Origin: Syntrophorhabdaceae bacterium
GTDB lineage: Bacteria; Desulfobacterota; Syntrophorhabdia; Syntrophorhabdales; Syntrophorhabdaceae
Direction: 5' to 3'
NCBI GenBank assembly: GCA_026415675.1
Contig: JAOAGQ010000056.1
Location: 1-51,531, forward strand
Length of the DNA stretch: 51,531 bases
A model generated the notes under the pieces. It was not told the DNA's origin. It saw nothing but the letters and a program-made list of their open reading frames with translations, and searched no databases. Below are positions 32,887-42,717 of this stretch, piece after piece (the first letter of the stretch is position 1; the number at the start of each line of letters is the position of its first letter). A program made the translations under genes and the position numbers.

Positions 32887-33921
32887 CTATTCACCATCTA
32901 AGGTCATCTCTTCTTTTGCCTTTTTAAAATATGCGATGGTCTTCTCAAGGCCCTCTTCTAATGGTACCGAAGGTCTCCAGTTCAGATAGGTCTCAGCCTT
33001 TGTTATATCCGGTCGCCTCCTCTTCGGGTCGTCTTCGGGTAAGGTTTCATAGATGATCTCCGAACGGGATGCGGATTTTTCTATGATCTTCTGGGCTATG
33101 GATAGTATCGTTGTCTCCTCTGGATTGCCGAGATTGATAGGACCTGGAAAACCGGAGAGGTGTGGTTTTGTGTAATCCCTTTCCCTTTTCATCTCCCCTG
33201 TCTCGTAGTCCATCATCCTGATCATGCCCTCTACCATGTCGTCTATGTAGCAGAAGGAACGGGTCTGGGACCCGTCCCCGTATATGGTGATGGGTCTATC
33301 GTGTAAGGCCTGGATGATAAAGTTGCTTATCACCCTCCCGTCGTCGTGTCTCATTTTGGGCCCATAGGTGTTGAATATCCTCACCACCTTTATATCGACC
33401 TTATTCTGCCTGAGATAATCGAAGAACAGGGTCTCCGCTACCCTTTTGCCCTCATCGTAGCAGCTTCTTTTGCCTATGGGGTTCACGTTCCCCCAGTATT
33501 CTTCATGCTGGGGATGTATATCGGGGTCACCGTATATTTCACTTGTTGAGGCCTGCATAACCCTTGCCCTTACCCTCTTTGCAAGACCCAGCACATTTAA
33601 CGCCCCGAGAACATTCACCTTTATCGTTTTCACAGGATTATACTGATAATGGACAGGACTTGCAGGGCAGGCAAGGTTGAAGATCCAGTCCACCTCAAGG
33701 AGGATAGGCTGGGTGATGTCATGCCTTAAGAGTTCGAACCTCGGATGCCCCATAAGATGGGCGATGTTCGTCTTTTTCCCGGTGAAGTAGTTGTCAAGGC
33801 ATATCACCTCATGGCCATCGTTTATGAGCCTCTCACAGAGATGGGAACCTATAAAGCCCGCTCCCCCTGTGACAAGGATTCTTTTAGGGATCCTGTATGT
33901 ATGATATGTGTACTCTTTCAA
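32887..33921 (-). CDS. uxs: UDP-glucuronate decarboxylase (UDP-xylose synthase)
   Basis: A 344-residue extended-SDR enzyme converting UDP-glucuronate to UDP-xylose. The NAD motif is GGAGFIG (19-25), with D43 binding the ribose ([12 protein letters not shown]). The active site has TSEIYGDP, then Y155 and K159 in SCYDEGKR, the family's characteristic motif. [10 protein letters not shown] and the [13 protein letters not shown] region follow. Eight bases separate it from ugd, whose product makes its substrate, so the two form a pathway unit for surface polysaccharide precursors. No glycosyltransferase or polymer export genes lie next to it in this window. Confidence 0.96.
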   Translation of the reverse strand: MKEYTYHTYRIPKRILVTGGAGFIGSHLCERLINDGHEVICLDNYFTGKKTNIAHLMGHPRFELLRHDITQPILLEVDWIFNLACPASPVHYQYNPVKTIKVNVLGALNVLGLAKRVRARVMQASTSEIYGDPDIHPQHEEYWGNVNPIGKRSCYDEGKRVAETLFFDYLRQNKVDIKVVRIFNTYGPKMRHDDGRVISNFIIQALHDRPITIYGDGSQTRSFCYIDDMVEGMIRMMDYETGEMKRERDYTKPHLSGFPGPINLGNPEETTILSIAQKIIEKSASRSEIIYETLPEDDPKRRRPDITKAETYLNWRPSVPLEEGLEKTIAYFKKAKEEMTLDGE

Positions 33922-33929
33922 GGGTCACC

Positions 33930-35264
33930 TCACTTAAGCACAGGGGGTCTCCCTATGCAGATATATGTGAACCCCATCTTTGCCATGGTCCTGAGATTAT
34001 ACTGGTTTCTTCCATCGAATATCACAGGGGCCTTCATGAGGGTTTTCATCCTTTCATAGTCAGGTTCCCTGAAGGATAACCATTCGGTGACGAGGACCAT
34101 AGCATCCACATCTTTTAAGGCATCATACTGGTTTTTTGCAAAAGCGATGGAGCTATTACCCTTAAAAATACCTCTCGCAACACCCATGGCCTTTGGGTCA
34201 AAGAGATTACAGAACGCCCCTTCCTTTGTCAGTGCGTTTACTATATATATAGAAGGGGCCTCCCTCATGTCATCTGTATTTGGTTTGAAGGCAAGGCCCC
34301 ATATGGCAAATCTCCTCCCTTTTAGATCACCCTTATAGAAACCCTTGATCTTATCGACGAAGGTCTTTTTTTGTTCATCGTTCACCTCCATCACCATCTC
34401 CAGTATGGAAGGTCTGTAATTATTGGTCATGGAAGTCTTGATGAGGGCCCTTACATCCTTGGGGAAACAGGAGCCGCCAAAACCCACCCCTGGGAAAAGG
34501 AATTTAGGCCCTATCCTTGAATCACTGCCGATCCCCCTCATCACCATCATCACATCGGCACCTACCTTTTCGCAGATGTTTGCCATCTGGTTCATAAAGG
34601 AGATCCTCGTTGCGAGCATGGAATTGGCTGCGTATTTCGTCATCTCGCTGGATCTAACATCCATTACGATAAATGGGGCCCCTGTTCTCGTATATGGTGC
34701 GTATAGCTCCCTCAATATCTCCTCCACCCTCTCGTGCTCCACGCCGATGACCACCCTCTCCGGTTTCATGCAATCGTCGACGGCCACCCCTTCTTTTAGG
34801 AACTCGGGGTTTGAAGCTATATCGAAGGTGACCTCGGCCCCCCTTTTTTTAAGCTCCCCTTCTATGGTCTCCTTTACCTTTTCGCATGTGCCTACCGGTA
34901 CCGTAGATTTTACCACCACAATTCGGTATTTATCCATGTTTTTTCCTATGTTTTCAGCCACTTCCATCACGTATTTTAAATCGGCAGAGCCATCCTCATC
35001 CTGAGGGGTATTCACACATATGAAAATGATGAGCCCGTGGTCCACCGCCTTTTTTATCTCCGTTGTGAAGGAGAGCCTTCCCTCCTTGATGTTGTTTTTT
35101 ACGATCTCCTCGAGATGGGGTTCATATATGGGGATGACCCCCTTTTTCAATTTCTCTATCTTGTCTCTGTCTATGTCCATACATATCACATCGTTGCCTG
35201 TCTCCGCAAAACAGGCACCTGTTACAAGGCCAACGTAGCCGACGCCGATTACAGAAATACGCAT
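33930..35264 (-). CDS. ugd: UDP-glucose 6-dehydrogenase
   Basis: A 444-residue NAD-dependent enzyme oxidising UDP-glucose twice to UDP-glucuronate. The N-terminal Rossmann fold is VIGVGYVGLVTG (5-16). VNTPQDEDGSADL and STVPVGT follow, then E-rich NPEFLKEG, K210 in SEMTKYAANS and the catalytic thiol C266 in GVGFGGSCFPKD. The C-terminal domain binds the UDP part (LAFKPNTDDMREAPS). It leads the ugd-uxs pair and has GGAGG just before the ATG. Length and motifs are standard. Confidence 0.97.
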   Translation of the reverse strand: MRISVIGVGYVGLVTGACFAETGNDVICMDIDRDKIEKLKKGVIPIYEPHLEEIVKNNIKEGRLSFTTEIKKAVDHGLIIFICVNTPQDEDGSADLKYVMEVAENIGKNMDKYRIVVVKSTVPVGTCEKVKETIEGELKKRGAEVTFDIASNPEFLKEGVAVDDCMKPERVVIGVEHERVEEILRELYAPYTRTGAPFIVMDVRSSEMTKYAANSMLATRISFMNQMANICEKVGADVMMVMRGIGSDSRIGPKFLFPGVGFGGSCFPKDVRALIKTSMTNNYRPSILEMVMEVNDEQKKTFVDKIKGFYKGDLKGRRFAIWGLAFKPNTDDMREAPSIYIVNALTKEGAFCNLFDPKAMGVARGIFKGNSSIAFAKNQYDALKDVDAMVLVTEWLSFREPDYERMKTLMKAPVIFDGRNQYNLRTMAKMGFTYICIGRPPVLK

Positions 35265-35296
35265 GTAACCTCCATGTTTTTTATTGTTTTTTTAAA

Positions 35297-35326
35297 CATT
35301 TACCCTGTTAATGGCCGTAAAGTCAA
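35297..35326 (-). promoter_or_regulatory. Candidate promoter of ugd
   Basis: On the minus strand TTGACT (35321-35326) is followed after 18 bases by TAAATG (35297-35302). It lies about 35 bases before the ugd ATG. The -10 match is poor. The wider divergent gap 35265-35480 holds no gene. Confidence 0.3.
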
Positions 35327-35402
35327 GGCTAAAGATGAAATGGTGCCTTTTTATGAGGGAAAAGGGATGATCAAGGGGCGGTTTACCTAAAAAGAAGAAT
35401 TT

Positions 35403-35431
35403 TTGATTTGCTTTAAAAGAAATATTATGTT
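35403..35431 (+). promoter_or_regulatory. Candidate promoter of the rimP-nusA-infB operon
   Basis: TTGATT (35403-35408), 17 bases, then TATGTT (35426-35431). A TATTAT at 35423-35428 overlaps it. The expected transcript start is near 35439, just before a terminator-like hairpin and about 42 bases before the rimP start codon. Confidence 0.35.
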
Positions 35432-35445
35432 AAAAATATACGATT

Positions 35446-35473
35446 AAGTGGGTTCGTCCCGCTTTTTTATTTT
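35446..35473 (+). terminator. Intrinsic-terminator-like hairpin in the rimP leader
   Basis: AAGTGGG (35446-35452) pairs with CCCGCTT (35458-35464) around the loop TTCGT, with one G-T pair. Four T, A, then four T follow to 35473. It ends eight bases before the rimP ATG, so it lies in the leader of that operon rather than at a gene end. In E. coli the nusA operon leader has terminators through which NusA represses itself. An analogous attenuator is plausible here. Confidence 0.6.
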
Positions 35474-35480
35474 AGGAAAT

Positions 35481-35948
35481 ATGTTGCCAAAAAAAGAAGA
35501 GATTTTAGGAAAGATAGAGGCGATTTTAACACCTATACTCGTTGAGGAGCGTCTCGAACTTGTAGACATAGAGTTTAAGCCCTCAGGGAAAAGATGGCTT
35601 CTAAGGATTTATATAGACAAAGAGGGTGGGGTTACCATCTCTGATTGCGAAATCGTCAATAGGGAGCTCGGCAGGATTCTGGATATAGAGGATGTAATCG
35701 AGCATGCCTATGTCCTTGAGGTGTCATCCCCGGGGTTGACGAGACCCCTTAAGTCTCTGTCTGACTTCGATAAGTTTATCGGAAGGGATTGTAAGGTGAT
35801 AACAAATAAACCTTATGGGGGGAACGTGGAGGTTACAGGTACTATCATAGGCACAACGGAGAATGAGGTTAAGATAAAGGTGAAGGATAGACTCTTTTTG
35901 ATCCCAGTGTGTGATATTAAAAAGGCACATCTGGATTTTTGTTTTTAA
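35481..35948 (+). CDS. rimP: Ribosome maturation factor RimP
   Basis: A 155-residue 30S assembly factor. It has the N-terminal alpha/beta domain (VDIEFKPSGKRWLLRIYIDKEGGVTISDCEIVNRELGRILD), then EVSSPGLTRPLK at the domain end. The C-terminal SH3-like barrel contains FIGRDC and NVEVTGTIIG. I chose ATG 35481 with AGGA upstream. A GTG/AGT-type extension to about 35448 would start inside the hairpin and adds unlike residues. It is the first gene of the long information-processing run, 9 bases before nusA. Confidence 0.93.
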   Translation: MLPKKEEILGKIEAILTPILVEERLELVDIEFKPSGKRWLLRIYIDKEGGVTISDCEIVNRELGRILDIEDVIEHAYVLEVSSPGLTRPLKSLSDFDKFIGRDCKVITNKPYGGNVEVTGTIIGTTENEVKIKVKDRLFLIPVCDIKKAHLDFCF

Positions 35949-35957
35949 GGAGCAGAT

Positions 35958-37229
35958 ATGTATTTTGATCTGAATTATGTGATCGAGCAGGTGGGGAAGG
36001 AGAAGGGCATACCGAAAGAGATTATCATCGAGACCCTTGAGGAGGCCATGCTCTCCGCCTCAAAGAAGAAATTCGGCAACCATCTCGATCTCGAGGCGAG
36101 ATATAACGAGGAACTGGGAGAGATAGAGGTCTTTCAGTTCAAAAGGGTTGTTGAGGAAGTAAAAGACAGGGACTCGGAGATAAGTTATGAAGAGGCGAAG
36201 GCCCATGACCCCGATTGCATGATAGGGGACAGCATAGGAATAAAGAGAGACACCTCCTCTCTTGGAAGGATAGCGGCACAGACGGCCAAACAGGTGATAC
36301 TCCAGAAGGTGAGGAATGCGGAGAGTGATGTTGTCTATAACGAATATAAGAACAAAAAGGGGGAGATAGTAACCGGGGTAATTCAGAGGGTAGAGAAGAA
36401 CCACTACATAGTAAATCTTGGCAAAGGGGAGGCCGTTCTTCCCTTCAAAGAGGTGATTCCCGGGGAGGTCTTCAAACAGAGAGACAGGGTTAGGGGGTAT
36501 ATCCTCGATGTGGAGAAGAATCAGAAGGGATGCGTTATAACGATATCCAGGACCCATCCAAATTTCCTGATTAAGCTCTTCGAACTTGAGGTGCCCGAGA
36601 TACAGGAGGGTATAGTAAAGATATTGGGGGCCGCCCGGGAACCGGGGGAGAGGGCAAAGATATCGGTGTACAGCGAAGATCCCGATGTGGATCCTATCGG
36701 GGCCTGTGTCGGTGTAAAGGGGTCAAGGGTGCAGGCCGTGGTGCAGGAACTCAAAGGGGAGAAGATAGACATTATCCCCTGGAACAGAGACCCTGCAAAA
36801 TTTATATGCAATACCCTTGCTCCTGCGAGGGTCTCAAAGGTGTATATAAACGAAGATGAGCACTCCATGGAGATCATAGTAAATGATGACCAGCTTTCCC
36901 TTGCAATCGGCAAGAAAGGGCAGAATGTGAGGCTTGCCTCGAAACTGACAGGATGGAAGATAGATATCAGCAGTGAGTCTGAGGTAGAGAAGAATTCCCA
37001 GATGGTCATTGAGGAGTTGATGGAAAATCTCGGGATAAGCGAGATACTCGCCAGGGTTTTAAATGATGAGTACCTCCGAGACTTGAAAGACATAGCGAAA
37101 CTTACCCCGGAAGAATTGAACAAAATTACAAGTATATCCGTGGAAGATTGCACACAGATCATTGAGAGGGCGAAGGAAGCTATAGGCAAAAAGGGGTTAA
37201 AGACGAAAGAGAAGACCCCACAAAAATAG
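35958..37229 (+). CDS. nusA: Transcription elongation/termination factor NusA
   Basis: A 423-residue NusA. The N-terminal RNA-polymerase-binding domain spans about 1-130, with TAKQVILQKVRNAE near its end. The S1 domain spans about 137-200 (GVIQRVEKNHYIVNLGKGEAVLP). KH1 includes VDPIGACVGVKGSRVQAVVQELKGEKIDIIPW, and KH2 has SLAIGKKGQNVRLASKLTGWKIDI. A short C-terminal helix-hairpin-helix-like unit (about 355-410) follows, with one copy instead of the two acidic repeats of E. coli. GGAG lies before the ATG. The operon start has a hairpin through which NusA may regulate its own production. Confidence 0.97.
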   Translation: MYFDLNYVIEQVGKEKGIPKEIIIETLEEAMLSASKKKFGNHLDLEARYNEELGEIEVFQFKRVVEEVKDRDSEISYEEAKAHDPDCMIGDSIGIKRDTSSLGRIAAQTAKQVILQKVRNAESDVVYNEYKNKKGEIVTGVIQRVEKNHYIVNLGKGEAVLPFKEVIPGEVFKQRDRVRGYILDVEKNQKGCVITISRTHPNFLIKLFELEVPEIQEGIVKILGAAREPGERAKISVYSEDPDVDPIGACVGVKGSRVQAVVQELKGEKIDIIPWNRDPAKFICNTLAPARVSKVYINEDEHSMEIIVNDDQLSLAIGKKGQNVRLASKLTGWKIDISSESEVEKNSQMVIEELMENLGISEILARVLNDEYLRDLKDIAKLTPEELNKITSISVEDCTQIIERAKEAIGKKGLKTKEKTPQK

Positions 37230-37258
37230 AATTTTGCTGGTAACTAAGGATTAAAGGT

Positions 37259-39937
37259 ATGGCGAAGATAAAACTTACAACACTTACAGAAAAGATGGGG
37301 GATGAAGAGGTCCTTGCAAGGTTGAAGAGCCTCGGCGTAAAGGTGAAAGACAGAAAAAAAGAGGTTGAGGCGGAACCGAAGAAGGAAGAGAAACCCCCTG
37401 CCCCTGAAAACACCGTTATCGAGAAGAGGATAGGATCAGGTATTATAAGGAGAAGGGTCCAGCAGCCTGTATCCCAGCCTCAGGGTAAGGTCCTCCCGGA
37501 AGAAAAGCCTAAGGCACCGGTAGGGAAAAAAGAGGAGATAAGACCGGATATACTTCATGGGGAAAAAGAGAAGACCCCGACAAGAAGTGAAAAGGAAGAG
37601 GAGGTCACCTCTCCTGTCAAGGTAGTTTTAACACCTCAGAAACCTACGGAAAAGATAGACGAATTGGTTAAGATGGTTGTGGAACCGGAAACAACACCCC
37701 ATGTCCCACCTGAAAAGCCAAAGGTAGAGATTAAGCCTGTTGTGGTAGAAGAGATAAAGAAAGAGCCCCCTCCTCAAGAAGAACCTCCTTCTTTAATCGA
37801 GCCGAAGGAAGAGGATAAACTTAAAGGGGATTTAGAACCGATAGCAGAAGAAGAGAAGATAGAGATTACCAAAGTCCTTGAGGAGGCATACAAACATGAA
37901 CTCGAAAAGGATGTCACCTTAGGTGACGAAGAGAGCTTTGAGGATGAGAGAAAGAAAAAGAAGGTTGAAAAACTTTTAAAGAGGCTGGAAGAGCAGGAGG
38001 CAGAGGAATACAAGCAGAAGAAGAAATCCCCCCTCAAGAGGAAGGTGGTAATAAAAGAGGAGGAGTTGTACGGGGGGAAGAGGATGAAGGCCAAGGCCAC
38101 CCCCCATAAGAGAGATAAGAAAGAGCGACAGGAAGTTGTTAAAGAAGAGGAAAAAAAGGCCGAAACAAAACCCCAGAAGAAGATAAAGATAGGGGATACA
38201 ATACAGGTAGATGCCCTTGCAAAAAGGCTCGGCATTAAGGCCCAGGAGATCATCTCCCGACTCTTTTCCCTCGGCATAATAGCAACGATCAACCAGAGCA
38301 TAGATTACGATGCCGCCTTTCTCGTTGCAAATGAGCTGGGTTTTGAGGTGGAAAAGGCCCTCTCCATAGAAGACGAGTTCCTCGCTATGGAGGAGGAGAA
38401 GAAAGAAAAGCCAGAGGATTTAAAGCCGAGACCCCCTGTTGTTACCATAATGGGTCATGTGGACCACGGAAAGACCCTTCTTTTGGACACCATAAGAAAT
38501 ACGAAAGTTGCCGAGAGGGAGGCAGGGGGGATAACGCAGCATATAGGGGCATATGTCGCCAATGTAAACGGGAAGGAGATCATCTTTGTCGATACCCCGG
38601 GCCATGAGGCCTTCACCGCAATGAGGGCAAGGGGGGCAAAAGTAACGGACATTGTCGTTCTCGTTGTTGCCGCAGACGACGGGGTGATGCCCCAGACTAT
38701 CGAGGCCATAAACCATGCGAAGGCGGCGAATGTACCGATCATAGTGGCGATAAATAAGATAGATAAAGCCAATGCAAACCCCGATCGGGTAGTAAAAGAC
38801 CTTGCCGAACTGGGTCTAATCCCGGAAGAATGGGGGGGTACAACCCTTTACGCCAAAATATCGGCAAAAAGAAAGATTGGGATTGAAGATCTGCTCGAAC
38901 TGATACTTCTCCAGGCGGAGATGCTCGAACTTAAGGCAAACCCCGATAAGAGCGCACGGGGTATCATCATAGAATCGGAACTCGACAAAGGCCACGGACC
39001 TGTCGGTACCGTCATCATACAGGATGGCACTCTAAAGATCCAGGATCCCTTTATTGCAGGTACCACCTTTGGAAGGGTAAGGGCGATGATTGACGATAAA
39101 GGAAAAAGGGTGCAGAAGGCCACACCCTCCATGCCCATACTGGTTGTGGGTTTCCAGGATGTACCCCAGGCAGGGGACAAATTTATCGTTACTACAGAAG
39201 AGAGTTATGCAAAGGAACTCGCAAAATTCAGATCAGAGAGGATGAAGGAACAGGTCGCCGTAAAAAGTGCAAGGACGACCTTAGAGGAACTCTATTCTAA
39301 GATAGGGGAAAACGAAAAGACCATACTCAATGTGATCGTAAAAGGGGATATGAGGGGTACGATCGATGCGATAAATGAGACCTTAAAGAAGATGTCCAAC
39401 GACCTTGTAGAGATACAGATCATCCATAGCGGGGTAGGGGCGATCACCGAGACGGATGTGAACCTCGCCACAACAACAGGGGCGATCATTGTGGGGTTCA
39501 ATACAAAACCCATCGGCAAGGCCCTATCCCTTGCAGAACAGGAGAGGGTGGAGATACGTACCTATTCTGTGATCTATGACCTGATAGACGATATAAAGAA
39601 GGCAATGGAGGGTATGCTCGCACCAAAGGTTGTTGAGACAACGATAGGCAAAGCCGAGGTGAGGAAGGTCTTTACCATATCAAAGACAGGGACTATAGCA
39701 GGTTCTTATATGCTTGAAGGGAAGGCAACGAGAAACGCTATGGTGAGGGTTATAAGGAGGGATAACCTCGTCCACACAGGCAAAATCGCATCCCTTAAAA
39801 GATTCAAGGATGATGTGAGGGAGGTCCTCTCCGGCTACGAGTTCGGTGTCTCCATAGAGGGATTGGATGATATCAAGGAAGGGGATATCCTTGAGTTCTA
39901 TATAGAGGAGAAGGAAAAACAGACCTTAAACGGATGA
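37259..39937 (+). CDS. infB: Translation initiation factor IF-2
   Basis: An 892-residue IF-2. The first 300 residues are very rich in K, E and P with low complexity, a known variable region. An IF2_N-like segment follows (about 309-362; [27 protein letters not shown]). The GTPase domain has GHVDHGKT near 399-406, [19 protein letters not shown] and NKIDKAN. Domains II, III and the fMet-tRNA-binding C2 end with the usual VAxG-like region ([36 protein letters not shown]). It overlaps DUF503 by four bases (ATGA). Confidence 0.98.
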   Translation: MAKIKLTTLTEKMGDEEVLARLKSLGVKVKDRKKEVEAEPKKEEKPPAPENTVIEKRIGSGIIRRRVQQPVSQPQGKVLPEEKPKAPVGKKEEIRPDILHGEKEKTPTRSEKEEEVTSPVKVVLTPQKPTEKIDELVKMVVEPETTPHVPPEKPKVEIKPVVVEEIKKEPPPQEEPPSLIEPKEEDKLKGDLEPIAEEEKIEITKVLEEAYKHELEKDVTLGDEESFEDERKKKKVEKLLKRLEEQEAEEYKQKKKSPLKRKVVIKEEELYGGKRMKAKATPHKRDKKERQEVVKEEEKKAETKPQKKIKIGDTIQVDALAKRLGIKAQEIISRLFSLGIIATINQSIDYDAAFLVANELGFEVEKALSIEDEFLAMEEEKKEKPEDLKPRPPVVTIMGHVDHGKTLLLDTIRNTKVAEREAGGITQHIGAYVANVNGKEIIFVDTPGHEAFTAMRARGAKVTDIVVLVVAADDGVMPQTIEAINHAKAANVPIIVAINKIDKANANPDRVVKDLAELGLIPEEWGGTTLYAKISAKRKIGIEDLLELILLQAEMLELKANPDKSARGIIIESELDKGHGPVGTVIIQDGTLKIQDPFIAGTTFGRVRAMIDDKGKRVQKATPSMPILVVGFQDVPQAGDKFIVTTEESYAKELAKFRSERMKEQVAVKSARTTLEELYSKIGENEKTILNVIVKGDMRGTIDAINETLKKMSNDLVEIQIIHSGVGAITETDVNLATTTGAIIVGFNTKPIGKALSLAEQERVEIRTYSVIYDLIDDIKKAMEGMLAPKVVETTIGKAEVRKVFTISKTGTIAGSYMLEGKATRNAMVRVIRRDNLVHTGKIASLKRFKDDVREVLSGYEFGVSIEGLDDIKEGDILEFYIEEKEKQTLNG

Positions 39938-40242
39938 GAGAGATGGTGGTAGGTATTTCGAGTTTGGAGCTTTTTTTGCCCGAAAACCATTCTTTGAAAG
40001 AGAAGAGGCATGCGGTAAAGAAGGTGGTGGAGAAGACAAGGGCAAAGTTTAACATCTCTATTATGGAAATCGACCCTTCCGATCTCTGGCAGAGGGCAAA
40101 GATAGGTTTTTCCGTTGTGGGTTTAAACAGGGACCATGTGAATACCACCATAGAGAATATTCGGGATTACATAGAATCCCTCTATATAGGAACGGTGATC
40201 GATACAAGGACAGAGATAATAGTGATGGGCAATGAGATATAG
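39934..40242 (+). CDS. DUF503 (YlxP-like) protein
   Basis: A 102-residue conserved protein with the family start VVGISSLELFLPENHSLKEKRHAVKKVVEKTRAKFN and SIMEIDPSDLWQRAKIGFSVVG. It ends in a strand and helix. The fold is ferredoxin-like. The family is placed between infB and rbfA in many bacteria, which suggests a role in ribosome assembly or translation, still unproven. It starts inside infB's stop and overlaps rbfA by 11 bases. A second ATG at 39943 is also possible, but the overlap favours the first. Confidence 0.9.
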   Translation: MREMVVGISSLELFLPENHSLKEKRHAVKKVVEKTRAKFNISIMEIDPSDLWQRAKIGFSVVGLNRDHVNTTIENIRDYIESLYIGTVIDTRTEIIVMGNEI

Positions 40243-40570
40243 ACGTTTGAAACTCCAGGATCTTCTGAGGGAAGAGGTCTCCGCGATCATAATGAGGGAG
40301 TTAAAAGACCCTGGTTTTGGGTTTATAACCATACTGGATGTGGAGATGACGGAGGATCTGAAGAATGCTAAGATCTATTACTCCATATACGGGGATGAGA
40401 AGGAGAGGGAGAGAACCGGGGATGCCTTGAAAAGGGCAAAAGGTTATATAAAGTTCTTGTTGGGAGAGAGGTTGAAGGTGAAGTATATACCGGAGATAAC
40501 GTTTATTCTGGATGACCCCTTTGAGAGGGTTGCCCGCATAGAAGAACTGTTGAAGAGGAGTAAGGCTTGA
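40232..40570 (+). CDS. rbfA: Ribosome-binding factor A
   Basis: A 112-residue 30S maturation factor with one type-II KH domain. The start YRRLKLQDLLREEVSAIIMRELKDPG, then FITILDVEMTEDLKNAKIYYSIYGDE and PEITFILDDPFERVARIEELL are diagnostic. It overlaps the previous gene by 11 bases and its TGA overlaps the TTG start of nrnA. Confidence 0.95.
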   Translation: MRYRRLKLQDLLREEVSAIIMRELKDPGFGFITILDVEMTEDLKNAKIYYSIYGDEKERERTGDALKRAKGYIKFLLGERLKVKYIPEITFILDDPFERVARIEELLKRSKA

Positions 40571-41529
40571 TAGAAGAAGTGTCGGATAGACTAAGGGGTT
40601 TAATAGAGAGCAAAAAGAGGTTTCTCATTACAACCCATATAGACCCGGATGGTGATGCCCTGGGCTCTGTCTTTTCCCTGTCTATAGCTTTTGAGAATTC
40701 AGGGAAAGAAGTGGTTGTATATCTCAAGGACAGGGTCCCGTATCGTTACCAATTTTTGCCAAAACCATCCCTCGTTGTGCATGGCCTTCCCGATGGTACA
40801 TTCGATGCCATCTTCGTACTCGATGCAGGAAACCTTTTCAGGGTTGGTGATGGTTATGAAAGATTAAGAGAGATGGGCACTATCGTAAATATAGACCACC
40901 ATAAGACGAACGAAATGTTTGGTCTTATAAATATAGTCGACGAAAAGGCATCTTCCACAGCGGAGTTGATTTATAAAATCTTCCGCAACCTCTCCATACC
41001 CATAAATAGAGAGATGGCAATCAACATCTATACAGGGGTCATGACGGATACCGGTTCATTCCGGTATGAGAATACGAACTCAGAGGCGTTTCTTATCTGT
41101 GAGGAGATGGTGAGACTCGGTGTGAATCCCTCCTATGTCGGTAGAATGGTATACGAAAATCACCCTGTGGAAAGGCTTCGCCTTATGGCGATGGTCTTTT
41201 CTACCCTCGAGAATATAATAAACGGTAAGATAGCGATGGTGCATGTCACAGAGGAGATGCTAAAAAAGGCAAACTCCTCTAAGGAGTATACCGACGGTTT
41301 TGTGGAACAGCTGAAAGAAACGGGAAGTCTCGATGTGGCGGTCCTCTTAAGGGAGATAAGCAAGAATAAGTATAAGGTAAGCATGAGGTCAAAGGGAAAT
41401 GTCGATGTGGCGGACATCTGCAGTGTTTTCGGTGGAGGGGGGCATAAGAATGCCGCAGGGTGTGTAATTGAAGGTACCCTCGAAGAGGTAAGACAAAAAT
41501 TGAAAAAGGAGTTTTTAAAAATACGGTAA
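40567..41529 (+). CDS. nrnA: DHH phosphoesterase, NanoRNase/pAp-phosphatase
   Basis: A 320-residue DHH/DHHA1 enzyme that degrades very short RNA and 3'-phosphoadenosine-5'-phosphate. The DHH domain has THIDPDGDALGS (22-33), VLDAGN, NIDHHKTNE and TDTGSFRYENT. The DHHA1 domain has the C-terminal GGGGHKNAAGC. The start is TTG 40567-40569 with GAGGAG six bases upstream, overlapping the rbfA stop. The place between rbfA and truB is the usual one in Deltaproteobacteria and Firmicutes. It shares one base with truB (TAATG). Confidence 0.93.
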   Translation: MIEEVSDRLRGLIESKKRFLITTHIDPDGDALGSVFSLSIAFENSGKEVVVYLKDRVPYRYQFLPKPSLVVHGLPDGTFDAIFVLDAGNLFRVGDGYERLREMGTIVNIDHHKTNEMFGLINIVDEKASSTAELIYKIFRNLSIPINREMAINIYTGVMTDTGSFRYENTNSEAFLICEEMVRLGVNPSYVGRMVYENHPVERLRLMAMVFSTLENIINGKIAMVHVTEEMLKKANSSKEYTDGFVEQLKETGSLDVAVLLREISKNKYKVSMRSKGNVDVADICSVFGGGGHKNAAGCVIEGTLEEVRQKLKKEFLKIR

Positions 41530-42413
41530 TGAACGGTTTTTTGATAGTGGATAAGAATTCTGGCATGTCTTCCTATGATGTGATAAGGAGGCTTAAGAAG
41601 ATAAGCCATTTTAAGAAGATCGGTTATATAGGCACCCTTGACAGGAATGCAACAGGTATACTCCCCGTTGCCATAAACGAAGGGGTTAAGGTAATCCAGT
41701 TCTTTGAGAATCAACAGAAGACATACAGGGCCGATATACTTCTCGGTACCACAACGGATACATACGATATTATGGGTAAGGTCCTCTCCTCTGTAACCCC
41801 AGAGGTCTTTCCTGTTGAAGAGATAACGAATATTCTCGATGGATATAAGGGAAGGATTCTTCAGGAAGTGCCTTTATTTTCATCGAAGAAGATAAACAGG
41901 AAGCCCATGTACCGCCTTGCAAGACAGGGTATCCCCTTAGAACCTCCAAAAAAGGAGGTGGAGATATTCAGTATCGGTCTTTTGGGTTATGAACACCCCC
42001 ATATAAAGATAGAGGTATCGTGTTCGAAGGGCACATATATCAGGTCCCTTGCCCATGACCTCGGTACGACCCTCGGTTGTGGAGCTACCCTATTCTCATT
42101 GAAGAGAACCCGACACGGCGATTTCACAGAGGATATGGCGGTAAATATAGACCGTATAAATGAACTCAAAGACATAGAGGATCACCTGATACCTGTGGAA
42201 GATGTACTCAAATCTTTCAGGCACCTTGTTGTGGAGGAGCCGCTTCTACGTTTTATCAAGCACGGATTACCCATCCCTCTTGCGGGGAGTACAAGGGAAT
42301 GGACGCAGGGTGAACTGGTGAGGCTTGTAAGCAGAAAGGGTATGTTAATCGGTATTGGTATGGCCGATACATTTACGAAGGCGGTTAAGATAAAAAGATT
42401 GATAAATATTTAA
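41529..42413 (+). CDS. truB: tRNA pseudouridine-55 synthase
   Basis: A 294-residue TruB that makes the T-loop pseudouridine. The start [22 protein letters not shown], the catalytic D38 in [18 protein letters not shown], and [24 protein letters not shown] are clear. The active-site loop normally reads GTLDPxATG; here the proline is R39. The C-terminal PUA-like part is short. The fused start and stop with nrnA suggests coupled translation, and rpsO follows. Confidence 0.95.
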   Translation: MNGFLIVDKNSGMSSYDVIRRLKKISHFKKIGYIGTLDRNATGILPVAINEGVKVIQFFENQQKTYRADILLGTTTDTYDIMGKVLSSVTPEVFPVEEITNILDGYKGRILQEVPLFSSKKINRKPMYRLARQGIPLEPPKKEVEIFSIGLLGYEHPHIKIEVSCSKGTYIRSLAHDLGTTLGCGATLFSLKRTRHGDFTEDMAVNIDRINELKDIEDHLIPVEDVLKSFRHLVVEEPLLRFIKHGLPIPLAGSTREWTQGELVRLVSRKGMLIGIGMADTFTKAVKIKRLINI

Positions 42414-42427
42414 TGAAGGAGGTAAAA

Positions 42428-42697
42428 ATGGCACTCAGAACCGACCAAAAAAAGGCAATCATAGATGGATTCAAAGTCCACGAGAAAGATACGGGTTCTC
42501 CAGAGGTACAGATTGCACTGCTTACAGAGAGGATTAAGCTGTTAACGGAGCATTTTAAAAAGTTTCCAAAAGATCACAATTCGAGACGGGGACTTTTGAT
42601 GCTCGTTGGAAGCAGGAGAAGGCTCCTCAATTACCTGAAGGAGAAAAACGTGGACAGATACAAGAGCCTTATAGAGAAGTTAGGCCTAAGAAAATAA
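42428..42697 (+). CDS. rpsO: 30S ribosomal protein S15
   Basis: An 89-residue S15 with its conserved core: [55 protein letters not shown] 42428 is preceded by AAGGAGG, so the in-frame ATG at 42413 is not the start. It binds 16S rRNA near helix 22 and would regulate itself in some bacteria. It is followed 20 bases later by pnp, the universal pairing. Confidence 0.98.
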   Translation: MALRTDQKKAIIDGFKVHEKDTGSPEVQIALLTERIKLLTEHFKKFPKDHNSRRGLLMLVGSRRRLLNYLKEKNVDRYKSLIEKLGLRK

Positions 42698-42717
42698 GAG
42701 AAAAGAGGAAGTAATAC

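Noticed and set aside
36521-37189. 222-codon minus-strand frame opposite nusA
   Set aside because: Same shadow effect, with serine-rich product over the KH domains of nusA.
37259-38200. Repetitive K/E/P-rich N-terminus of IF-2 as an unusual insertion
   Set aside because: Long charged low-complexity N-terminal regions are normal and variable in IF-2.
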